IMG/VR virus record: IMGVR_UViG_3300031999_000042
Location: 1-48,063 of that record
Direction: 5' to 3' (one strand)
DNA: 48,063 nt
Source: a virus
Positions 13,855-20,115 of this stretch are shown here, piece by piece. The notes under the pieces are model-generated. The model was given only the letters and a program-made list of their open reading frames with translations, was not told where the DNA came from and did no database searches. The position numbers and the translations under genes were made by a program. Within the stretch, counting starts at the first letter, position 1. Each line of letters starts with the position of its first letter.

Positions 13855-15006
13855 ATGATGAAGACCACCGCGAATCTGACCGCAGAACAAGTTGCCATCC
13901 TAGCAAAGATTGCGGTGAAATTCGCCGAACTCGGCGTTGAAGCGGACTTCGTACCTCCGGTAGCTGAAGGCCCAATTATATCAGCGTACCGCTTCTTCCC
14001 AACAAGCCGGACCCGCGTTTCCCACCTAGAGGTGCTCGCCTCTGACATCGCGGTGACGCTCGGCGTGGAAGATATCCTGATAAAGCGGTTGCCGGGTGAG
14101 AGTGCCGTCGGCGTTTTCGTACCGAACGCCAAGCGTTCCTTCATTGATTTCAAAAACACCGTCAACGCAGTTTGGACACACCAGGCCAGCGACCTTCGGT
14201 ATGATGTGCCGTTGAACCTTGGCGTAGACCACCTAGGTCGACCTGCGATTGAAAACCTAGCAATGCTGCCGCACTTGCTTATCGCCGGAAGCACCGGCGC
14301 AGGAAAGTCCACGCTGCTGAGCAGCATCCTCGCCACGATTGTTTATATTGTAAACAGCAACGCCGTTCAGCTTGTGCTGTCGGATACGAAGAATGTCGAG
14401 TTTGGGCACTTCATTGGTGCTCCGCACCTGCTGTTCCCGCCAGCAACCAGCGTCTATCAAACCCTTGAGCAGATGGACTGGGTCATTGATGAGATGGAAT
14501 CCCGGCTCAAAAAGCTCAGCAAAACCGGCTGCCGCAACGTGCATGAATACAACCTTATCTGCGCGCCAACAGGCGGGCGCTGCACACCATTGCCATTCAT
14601 CGTCCTTGTCATTGACGAACTCGCGGATTTACTCATGGACAGGGCGCGTCCGAGCGAGGGTCGCGGCCCGTCCATCGGCAAAATCGCCGAGTCGAAGCTA
14701 TCTGCGATAGTGCAGAAGTCACGGGCTGCTGGGGTCTATGTCATCGCCTCGACCCAGCGACCTTCGGTGAACGTAGTTATTGGCTCAATCAAAGCGAACT
14801 TCCCAGCAAGGCTGTCGTTCCGGCTTCCCAGCGAGGCCGACAGTCGGACTGTCTTGGGCTTCTCAGGGGCCGAGCACCTTTTGAGCCGAGGCGACATGCT
14901 GTTTGTAAGCCCGAATCGACCGGGGGTCTTGAGACTCCACGCGCCGTATGCGTCAATTACTGACATCCAGGCTGCGGTAGAAGCAGCCATCCAAAGGAGC
15001 GTATAA
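13855..15006 (+). CDS. FtsK/SpoIIIE-like DNA translocase
   Basis: This 383-aa protein has the FtsK motor domain. An N-terminal alpha/beta part (to about 130) is followed by Walker A GSTGAGKST (145-153), SDTKNVEF (176-183, counterpart of the FtsK DPK motif) and Walker B FIVLVIDELADLL (248-260). VIASTQRPSVNVVIGSIKANFPARLSF and LLSRGDMLF are strongly conserved in FtsK. There are no membrane segments and no gamma domain, so it lacks the usual KOPS-reading part. In bacteria FtsK pumps dsDNA; a phage version might act in DNA segregation, conjugation-like transfer or replication. It has no good Shine-Dalgarno site. Confidence 0.9.
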   Translation: MMKTTANLTAEQVAILAKIAVKFAELGVEADFVPPVAEGPIISAYRFFPTSRTRVSHLEVLASDIAVTLGVEDILIKRLPGESAVGVFVPNAKRSFIDFKNTVNAVWTHQASDLRYDVPLNLGVDHLGRPAIENLAMLPHLLIAGSTGAGKSTLLSSILATIVYIVNSNAVQLVLSDTKNVEFGHFIGAPHLLFPPATSVYQTLEQMDWVIDEMESRLKKLSKTGCRNVHEYNLICAPTGGRCTPLPFIVLVIDELADLLMDRARPSEGRGPSIGKIAESKLSAIVQKSRAAGVYVIASTQRPSVNVVIGSIKANFPARLSFRLPSEADSRTVLGFSGAEHLLSRGDMLFVSPNRPGVLRLHAPYASITDIQAAVEAAIQRSV

Positions 15007-15007
15007 C

Positions 15008-15214
15008 ATGGCAAACCTTTGTACCAAACAACCAGCAGACCATACAGGAATTAGGCCGGCCGATAAGTATTGCTACCAGTGCGGTGCGTTGGTAAGAAAG
15101 GGCCACTTCACCTGCGCCAAGTGTGGCGTGGAACTTGAACCACACCAGGAATTCTGCTCAGACTGCGGTTCTAAAGCGGGGGAGGTCGAATGGACGCAAT
15201 CATCCTCGGGATAG
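15008..15214 (+). CDS. Double zinc-ribbon protein (68 aa)
   Basis: Three CxxC pairs appear in order (YCYQCG, TCAKCG, FCSDCG), resembling double zinc-ribbon modules. The gene starts 1 bp after the FtsK-like gene stop and overlaps the next gene by 25 nt. It may be an adaptor of the FtsK-like motor, by proximity only. Confidence 0.7.
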   Translation: MANLCTKQPADHTGIRPADKYCYQCGALVRKGHFTCAKCGVELEPHQEFCSDCGSKAGEVEWTQSSSG

Positions 15215-15450
15215 CCGAAGACAAAGAAGCCCGCGTCTTTGAAGGCGCCCTCTGTGTCATTATCTTTTCCGGAGGAATAAAACCGAAGGTCACTTTTATG
15301 AAACGGCCGGAACTCCCCGGCTGGCTCAACGCCCATCCAGCGCCGGCGCCTGGCGCCAGGATGCTCATTGGGACGGTGTCAATCGTCGGGGAGTACCTAG
15401 GCACAACCACGGGAATGCCGACGCCGACTGGGGAGGTTGGACATGCGTAG
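15190..15450 (+). CDS. Hypothetical protein
   Basis: This 86-aa protein starts at ATG 15190 after GGGGGAGGTCGA. N-terminal beta-rich segments (IILGIAEDKEARVFEG, ALCVIIFSGG) are followed by a Pro-rich loop and another beta stretch (MLIGTVSIVGEYLG). I recognise no family. It is part of a run of closely spaced small genes. Confidence 0.55.
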   Translation: MDAIILGIAEDKEARVFEGALCVIIFSGGIKPKVTFMKRPELPGWLNAHPAPAPGARMLIGTVSIVGEYLGTTTGMPTPTGEVGHA

Positions 15451-15465
15451 CAGGGAGGCGCATCT

Positions 15466-15582
15466 ATGATGGAACTCTTGTGGTTTCTCGCCCGTTTGGT
15501 ATGCGTGGTGGTAGCAGGGTATGTAGTCGTCCCAGGCATAATCTTCTGGCTTACAGAAATTGCACCGGGAGACAAGCAATGA
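15466..15582 (+). CDS. Single-pass small membrane protein (38 aa)
   Basis: It starts at ATG 15466 after GGGAGGCG. About residues 4-30 are strongly hydrophobic (LWFLARLVCVVVAGYVVV), ending with a short polar tail EIAPGDKQ. It overlaps the next short gene by 4 nt. It may be a small membrane regulator; a holin role is possible but it sits in the early arm. Confidence 0.5.
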   Translation: MMELLWFLARLVCVVVAGYVVVPGIIFWLTEIAPGDKQ

Positions 15583-15656
15583 ACACGCCGGAAAAACCGA
15601 AATGCAGGCTTATTAAGAAAACTGCTAAGTCGCTGAAAACAAAGTGCTTATTTTAG
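15579..15656 (+). CDS. Basic 25-aa peptide overlapping promoter P3
   Basis: It starts in an ATGA overlap with the membrane-protein gene. The product MNTPEKPKCRLIKKTAKSLK-TKCLF is basic. Its last codons coincide with the GAAAACAAAG box of P3, just as the 68-aa basic protein at 11159 ends over P2. It may be a decayed copy of that gene end; confidence is low. Confidence 0.35.
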   Translation: MNTPEKPKCRLIKKTAKSLKTKCLF

Positions 15657-15685
15657 TTGACAAGTAGTTGTGACTATGAGACACT
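15635..15685 (+). promoter_or_regulatory. Early promoter P3 with conserved upstream element
   Basis: GAAAACAAAG (15635-15644), 12 nt, TTGACA (15657-15662), 17 nt, GACACT (15680-15685). The start codon of the next gene (15691) is 6 nt behind the -10 box, so the mRNA is predicted leaderless. Confidence 0.7.
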
Positions 15686-15690
15686 AGAGC

Positions 15691-15867
15691 ATGGCAACTC
15701 CAAATCCAAACCGGAAAACGCTTTCATTTCAGGTTTCCCTGCTGCTGTGGGAGCGGCTTAGACACCGCATACCGAGGTACGGGGACCGCTCCGAGGTGCT
15801 ACGTCAGCTTGTTGAGAAGTTCTTGGCGGGGGACGTGGTAATAATTAAAGCTCCTAGGAGGATTTGA
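15691..15867 (+). CDS. Ribbon-helix-helix-like small regulator candidate, leaderless
   Basis: This 58-aa protein was found by frame inspection. The N-terminus TLSFQVSLLLWERLR could form the DNA-contacting strand and first helix of a ribbon-helix-helix (Arc/MetJ) dimer; GDRSEVLRQLVEKFLAG matches the second helix, with the typical S-E-V-L-R pattern. It is the first gene after P3, has no ribosome site, and would be translated from a leaderless mRNA. It is the best candidate for the protein that reads the ACAAAGT sites, but this is inference. It overlaps the next gene by one base (TGATG). Confidence 0.6.
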   Translation: MATPNPNRKTLSFQVSLLLWERLRHRIPRYGDRSEVLRQLVEKFLAGDVVIIKAPRRI

Positions 15868-16430
15868 TGTCAGCCTGTTTTTACTGTGAGTCTGAGGGCT
15901 TAGGCGACCTCGCAGTCGAGACGACAATGGCCTGCCGCATATGCAGCAACCTCTACTGCGAAAACCACGCCTCCGAAGCCGAACCAACATTCTGTAAAAA
16001 CTGCACGGCAACCCCCAAGCTCGAAATCACCGAAAAGCCATTGATTGACGATGAGGGCGTCCAGCACAACGGCCGGGAAATCTCCATCAAAGGCGAGACG
16101 TGGTACTCACAGTGCCGCATCATCTCCGAGCTTTCCGAAGTCGAGCTTCCCCAATGGATTGACAAATATCGGATGATGCTCCACGACGCGGAACGCGCTA
16201 AGGAGTATCGCCAGATAATGCTCTCTGCGTTGGAGCTTGAGCAAGCTGACCGTGCGCATACAAAAGCACGGGCGCTGCGGTATGTCAAGGTTCCAACGAC
16301 TGCTGCGAAGCAAGCGGCCGCAAAACCGCGCCGAGACAAGATTACATCGGTTATTGAGTCGTTGAAGTCCGCCGGCCTGACGGCCGCAGATTTGCAGGCG
16401 TTGATTGCGGCGAAGGTGCAACAGAAATGA
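15867..16430 (+). CDS. Protein with N-terminal treble-clef-like zinc region
   Basis: This 187-aa protein has a cysteine/histidine-rich N-terminus (CFYCESEG, CRICSNLYCENH, CKNC) like B-box or treble-clef zinc fingers, then a helical middle (about 75-130) and an Ala/Lys-rich linker. A C-terminal helical motif SLKSAGLTAADLQALIAAK resembles small oligomerisation or H-NS-like C-terminal segments. ATG 15867 follows CTAGGAGG. Probably nucleic-acid binding; no exact family. Confidence 0.65.
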   Translation: MSACFYCESEGLGDLAVETTMACRICSNLYCENHASEAEPTFCKNCTATPKLEITEKPLIDDEGVQHNGREISIKGETWYSQCRIISELSEVELPQWIDKYRMMLHDAERAKEYRQIMLSALELEQADRAHTKARALRYVKVPTTAAKQAAAKPRRDKITSVIESLKSAGLTAADLQALIAAKVQQK

Positions 16431-16693
16431 GCCATGGTACGGCGACGACAAGAAGGAAGCTACCGCCATATCGCCCAAGGGCCAAGTGCCCAAAGTGCGG
16501 CCATCAGAAAGTTGACACAACTTTCCACGCAGCTAAGATGTTCTACCAAGACGGCTGCGCCTTTGCCGGCTGGCACGGCGGGAAAATGCAGCGGGAGCAC
16601 CTACACCGCACTTGCCTACATTGCGGCTTTGAATGGCCGGAAGCGTGTGAAGATTCCAAATGGAAAAAGACGAAGAACCCGACGACAAAGTAG
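16427..16693 (+). CDS. Zinc-ribbon protein (88 aa)
   Basis: It starts in an ATGA overlap. CPKCG near residue 21 and CLHCG near residue 63 flank a His-rich segment, giving a zinc-ribbon layout like restriction-protein or primase ribbons. The tail is Lys/Thr-rich. No other domain. Function unknown. Confidence 0.65.
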   Translation: MSHGTATTRRKLPPYRPRAKCPKCGHQKVDTTFHAAKMFYQDGCAFAGWHGGKMQREHLHRTCLHCGFEWPEACEDSKWKKTKNPTTK

Positions 16694-16857
16694 ACGAGTA
16701 TGGAGATTGGGTGTCGCTCTTATGCTTCCGCGACTTCCACCATCTCTGTCACCATGAGAAGGATTGCCACTGCCCTTGCCATAAACAAGAGAAGCCAAAT
16801 GAGACACATGAGACACTCAGCACTCGGAAGATTCCTGAGAAAAATCGAGCCAGATAG
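16660..16857 (+). CDS. Small Cys/His-rich protein
   Basis: This 65-aa frame overlaps the previous gene by 34 nt and the HNH gene by 59 nt. It holds CFRDFHHLCHHEKDCHCPCH, a dense Cys/His block able to bind metal, between acidic and basic ends. The HNH insertion may have disturbed this locus, so it could be a truncated remnant. Moderate support. Confidence 0.4.
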   Translation: MEKDEEPDDKVDEYGDWVSLLCFRDFHHLCHHEKDCHCPCHKQEKPNETHETLSTRKIPEKNRAR

Positions 16858-17311
16858 CAACGGTTGTTGGCTGTGGAAAGGTTGCATAGAGGCTGCTGGG
16901 TACGGCAAGTTCTACAACGGCCACGAGGTTGTGAGGGCTCACGCCTACGCATACCAACAATTTCTTGGCCCCTACGATGCGAGCTTCTTGCAGGTTCACC
17001 ACAAATGCCATAATAGGTCCTGTGTTAATCCCCAACACCTAACACTGACCACAAGCAGAAACCACCCCGATAGCCCAACCTGCACAAACAGGCAGATAAG
17101 CCACTGTCTGAGGGGGCATGAATATACCAAAGAAAACACTGGCCGCGCGAAAGGCACTCTGTCTAGGTATTGCAAACAATGCCACCGAGAAAGACAAGCA
17201 GAGCGGAGGAGACTAGAACATGGGCGCTACAAACAATTCTTGCGAACAAAGCCCCCCGACCCACAACGAGGTCCCGGGGCTGGCGACGCCGCTGTTCCAC
17301 GTTCTCCCTGA
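16799..17311 (+). CDS. HNH homing endonuclease
   Basis: This 170-aa protein starts at ATG 16799. GCWLWKGCIEAAGYGKF followed by QVHHKCHNRSCVNPQHL is the classic small HNH endonuclease with His-His, zinc cysteines and Asn-Pro-x-His-Leu. A second cysteine cluster (HCLRGHEYTKEN, YCKQCHRERQ) lies in the C-terminal half and resembles DNA-recognition modules of such enzymes. The reading frame runs 92 nt into the nuclease gene, which is unusual and suggests recent insertion. It is a selfish nuclease rather than a core phage gene. Confidence 0.85.
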   Translation: MRHMRHSALGRFLRKIEPDSNGCWLWKGCIEAAGYGKFYNGHEVVRAHAYAYQQFLGPYDASFLQVHHKCHNRSCVNPQHLTLTTSRNHPDSPTCTNRQISHCLRGHEYTKENTGRAKGTLSRYCKQCHRERQAERRRLEHGRYKQFLRTKPPDPQRGPGAGDAAVPRSP

Positions 17312-18230
17312 CGGTCGGTGGAGCTTTATGTACGACTCCAGCACGATAAAACCCTTCTCACTTTGCGAACGGCAGTTTCACTACCAGGTTCTCCGGAACC
17401 TCCGCAGGAAAGGCCGCCGGGCGTCCATGGACATCGGTTCTTGGTGGTCGGCCGTGATGTCCGACTTCTATGAAGGGATGTTGGCGGGGACGCTGACCCA
17501 ACAATCAGCGTTGCTGAGCGCGGCCCGGAATTGGGCCGCCCTGGACATGGACGCCCTCGAAGAGCACGACCCCCGCGGCTTCAAGTCCTTCGGCGGCCGT
17601 GATGGCGCTATCACAATGATTGGGAGATACCACAACCGTCAGGCCGATATTGACTCCAAGATGTGGAAGATTGTGTCCACAGAAGCCGGCGCCGGTCGCA
17701 GGCACGAAATCCTTGTCGGCGAGAACAATAAAGTCGTCGTTTATTATGTAATCAAACCCGACATGCTAGTCGTTGACCAAAACCGGCTGTGCCCAGTTGA
17801 CCACAAAACAGTTGATAGAATCAGCGCAGACCTTATCAAGAAGTACAAGCCGCACGACCAGATTCAAGGCTACATCTTCGGCGTTGGTGCTATCGCAAAG
17901 AGCATTGGCTGGGACTTGCCGGTCGACCGTTGTATCGTCAATGTTTGTGCTCGGACGGAGCCGAAAGATGATGCCGTTCGATTCACGCGGGTTTATCCGA
18001 GCTACTCTTTGCCAGAGATGCAGGAGTGGCAGGCTCGGAAGGTCGAGCAGGCCACCCGGCTCCGCTATTGCTTTGAGAACGACGTTTGGCTTGCTGACGA
18101 CCAAGCCTGCCATATCTACAGCGGTTGCAGCTACCGGCTCATCTGTGCAGTTCCACCAGGCTCGCGTGAGTTGGTTATAAACGCGGACTACGTCCAGGTT
18201 GAGCCGTGGGTGCCTTATGAAATCGAGTAG
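17220..18230 (+). CDS. Cas4/RecB-like PD-(D/E)XK nuclease with Fe-S cysteines
   Basis: This 336-aa nuclease starts at ATG 17220 after GCGGAGGAG. SLCERQFHYQ (Cys49) is the N-terminal cysteine of the family. The active site is seen as KPDMLV (Asp181) and PVDHKT (Asp194, Lys196). Near the C-terminus ACHIYSGCSYRLIC supplies three more cysteines, matching the 4Fe-4S cluster of Cas4, AddB and related 5'-3' exonucleases. It probably resects DNA ends for recombination together with the ATPase and SSB candidates downstream. Confidence 0.8.
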   Translation: MGATNNSCEQSPPTHNEVPGLATPLFHVLPDGRWSFMYDSSTIKPFSLCERQFHYQVLRNLRRKGRRASMDIGSWWSAVMSDFYEGMLAGTLTQQSALLSAARNWAALDMDALEEHDPRGFKSFGGRDGAITMIGRYHNRQADIDSKMWKIVSTEAGAGRRHEILVGENNKVVVYYVIKPDMLVVDQNRLCPVDHKTVDRISADLIKKYKPHDQIQGYIFGVGAIAKSIGWDLPVDRCIVNVCARTEPKDDAVRFTRVYPSYSLPEMQEWQARKVEQATRLRYCFENDVWLADDQACHIYSGCSYRLICAVPPGSRELVINADYVQVEPWVPYEIE

Positions 18231-18254
18231 GCAGTAGAGCTAAAAGGAGTCGGC

Positions 18255-18512
18255 ATGAAGTTCCGAAAGAAGCCGGTTGTTATCGAGGCCATTCAGTGGA
18301 CGGGCAGCAATTACGAGGAAGTATCTGAGTTCATGCAAACACAAAGGGGGACAGTTGATATTGACGACCCCCTGAATCCTGCCCTACTGGTCCACACAAC
18401 AGAAGGTGTTATGAAAGCCAGTCCTGGTGACTGGATTATTCGTGGGGTCAAGGGCGAGTATTACCCCTGCAAACCTGACATCTTTGAGATGACCTACGAA
18501 CCAGTGATGTGA
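18255..18512 (+). CDS. Conserved small phage protein (PGDWIIRGVKGEYYPCKPDIF family)
   Basis: This 85-aa protein begins MKFRKKPVVIEAIQW and contains SPGDWIIRGVKGEYYPCKPD near its end, both instantly recognisable from many unrelated phages. Function is not known in the family. It starts after AAAGGAGT. It lies between the nuclease and the ATPase genes and is probably co-transcribed. Confidence 0.8.
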   Translation: MKFRKKPVVIEAIQWTGSNYEEVSEFMQTQRGTVDIDDPLNPALLVHTTEGVMKASPGDWIIRGVKGEYYPCKPDIFEMTYEPVM

Positions 18513-18545
18513 GGCACAGCAGGAGGAACAAGGAAAGGAGTCAAC

Positions 18546-19334
18546 ATGGAACTTGTAATAGCCGACCAAATAACACCATTTACGAAGCTGAAATTAGCTG
18601 AAATCGGGCCGGAAAAGTCCGGCAAATCCCGCCTCGCCGCCACCGGCAGGAAGCCAATTCTGTTCTTCGACTTCGACCAGCGGGCTGAAAGCATCGCCGG
18701 CATCTCAGGCGTGTACGTCATTACGTTCCGTGACCGCGGGTATCCCTACCAGCCAGAGGCTTTCAGTGAGATGCTGGACGTTATGACCAAGCTGGAGCAG
18801 AGCTTAGACTTGTCCCTGCTTGGCTTTGACGTTCCTCCGGGAACCTTGGTGAAAACGCTCGTTGACGATAGCATGTCAACAATGGCAAAAGCTGCAATGG
18901 AATTCGCGCTGTTCACGACCAAGGAAATCCGGCGCGAAATCAGCGTCGGCGGCAAGATGATGGTCAGGATTCCAAAGAGCTATGATGCCTGGGCCGCCGA
19001 GATGTCCATGGTCGAAGCGGTGGTTCTTAGGCAACTGGCGCTGCCGGGCGTTGATGTTATCACAATCTTTCACGAAGCTGCTGAGGAGGCACCGGAATCA
19101 ACCGACACAAACCCGAGGTTCACCGGCAAAGTCACTACATTCCCGGTGCGTTACCATCGGTTGCTCAAGTACTTCAACGAAGTTTGGCGGATAAGCCGCG
19201 CCGGCGGCACTGTACCGCAGGTCAAAATCGCACCGGACTATCAATTCACAACAGCAACCTGCCTCAACCTTGACCCGGTTGAGCAGCCGAACATCGAGGA
19301 AATGCTGCGCAAGCAGCCACAAAAAACTACATAG
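18546..19334 (+). CDS. Sak4-like RecA-fold ATPase (AAA_24-type)
   Basis: This 262-aa protein has Walker A GPEKSGKS (21-28), a first strand FFDFDQ (40-45), and a Walker B-like TLVDDSMSTM. Phage ATPases of this kind, often annotated as AAA or Sak4, promote single-strand annealing with an SSB partner. The neighbouring genes are a PD-(D/E)XK nuclease upstream and an SSB candidate downstream, the classic recombination set. It starts at ATG 18546 after AAAGGAG. Confidence 0.8.
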   Translation: MELVIADQITPFTKLKLAEIGPEKSGKSRLAATGRKPILFFDFDQRAESIAGISGVYVITFRDRGYPYQPEAFSEMLDVMTKLEQSLDLSLLGFDVPPGTLVKTLVDDSMSTMAKAAMEFALFTTKEIRREISVGGKMMVRIPKSYDAWAAEMSMVEAVVLRQLALPGVDVITIFHEAAEEAPESTDTNPRFTGKVTTFPVRYHRLLKYFNEVWRISRAGGTVPQVKIAPDYQFTTATCLNLDPVEQPNIEEMLRKQPQKTT

Positions 19335-19346
19335 GAGGTTTTACCA

Positions 19347-19811
19347 ATGCCGAGAATGGGTGTAAGCACCGAATCCCTGAAAGGAATGCCGACGATGCCG
19401 CAGGACATCTACACCGTCCGACTCGACGGCTTCGAGCCACGATTCTCCAAAGACCGCGGCTCAGTCAACCTCAACCCGAAGCTGGTGGTTATCAACCACC
19501 CAACACTCAACGACCGCCGGGTCTTCGACAACCTCAACAGCAAAGCTGGCTGGATTCAGCTTGATTTCTGCCACGCTTTCGGGCTCCCGATGCTCGTTGA
19601 AGGAGACACCTCCTTTATCCCCGGCGAGTTCCAGGGACCGGACAACGACCCGGAGAGGTGGAGCTATGTCGGCCCGCTGACCGGCCGGCTCGCAAAGGCC
19701 GAGGTTGCTGAGGTGGACAACCAAAGGGGTGGCACCAGGAACGCTGTGAAGCGGTACATCTGCGCGGTTGCTGGGTGTTCCACAAAGCACAGTGACAACT
19801 TGGTTGGGTAG
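19347..19811 (+). CDS. Putative single-stranded DNA-binding protein (DUF669-like)
   Basis: This 154-aa protein starts after AGGAGG. The beta-rich central part (YTVRLDGFEPRFSK, LNPKLVVINHP) and the segment WSYVGPLTGRLAKAEVAE, followed by YICAVAGC, resemble DUF669-like phage SSB proteins found beside Sak4-type ATPases. Aromatic residues are spread as in OB folds. Assignment relies on gene order plus the pattern. Confidence 0.6.
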   Translation: MPRMGVSTESLKGMPTMPQDIYTVRLDGFEPRFSKDRGSVNLNPKLVVINHPTLNDRRVFDNLNSKAGWIQLDFCHAFGLPMLVEGDTSFIPGEFQGPDNDPERWSYVGPLTGRLAKAEVAEVDNQRGGTRNAVKRYICAVAGCSTKHSDNLVG

Positions 19812-19962
19812 CAGAGCTTGGGCGCGTGCGGCGTGTGAGCCGTGGGATTCCGAACGGGTCGAGGTCATGCGCATAGACCCACCTAGCCGTCGGAGGCAAG
19901 CGGCCACGCGTCCATCAAGATGCGCCGCCAGCGAGGTTCGATTCCTCGTGTCCTACGCAACC
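19802..19962 (+). ncRNA. tRNA-like structured segment, unassigned
   Basis: A TPsiC-like arm CGAGG-TTCGATT-CCTCG (19932-19948) is unmistakable, but no 5' acceptor half or anticodon arm fits a tRNA. Instead GGTTGGGTAG (19802-19811) pairs at 9 of 10 positions with CTACGCAACC (19953-19962). Internal stems include GGGTC/GACCC (19856-19860, 19876-19880) and CGCGT/ATGCG (19907-19911, 19920-19924). It may be a degenerate tRNA, a tRNA-mimic RNA or a former attachment-site remnant. It begins inside the last codons of the upstream gene. Confidence 0.35.
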
Positions 19963-19976
19963 TGCCTGAATGGCGA

Positions 19977-20056
19977 AAGTGGGCTGGACACATTGGTATG
20001 ATGGCGGCTCCAAGAATGCGGGCGGCCTAGTGGGAACTGAAAGACACGGCCCACTT
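19977..20056 (+). ncRNA. Structured RNA candidate (element R3)
   Basis: AAGTGGGCTG (19977-19986) pairs with CGGCCCACTT (20047-20056), ten pairs with one G-U. Inside, CCTAGTGGGAAC (20027-20038) shares GTGGGAAC with elements R1 and R2. A gene with a normal ribosome site starts 60 nt downstream (20116). No known riboswitch family recognised. Confidence 0.5.
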
Positions 20057-20115
20057 CAAGGTTCCAGTAACCAGTCTGGCGGGTCGCCCGGTTCAAGAAA
20101 GGTGCAAGGGCAGGA

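Noticed and set aside
15579-15656. Possible toxin or antitoxin peptide (25 aa)
   Set aside because: There is no partner and the peptide overlaps the promoter element in the same way as another basic gene end; a decayed gene end is simpler. It is kept only as a low-confidence CDS.
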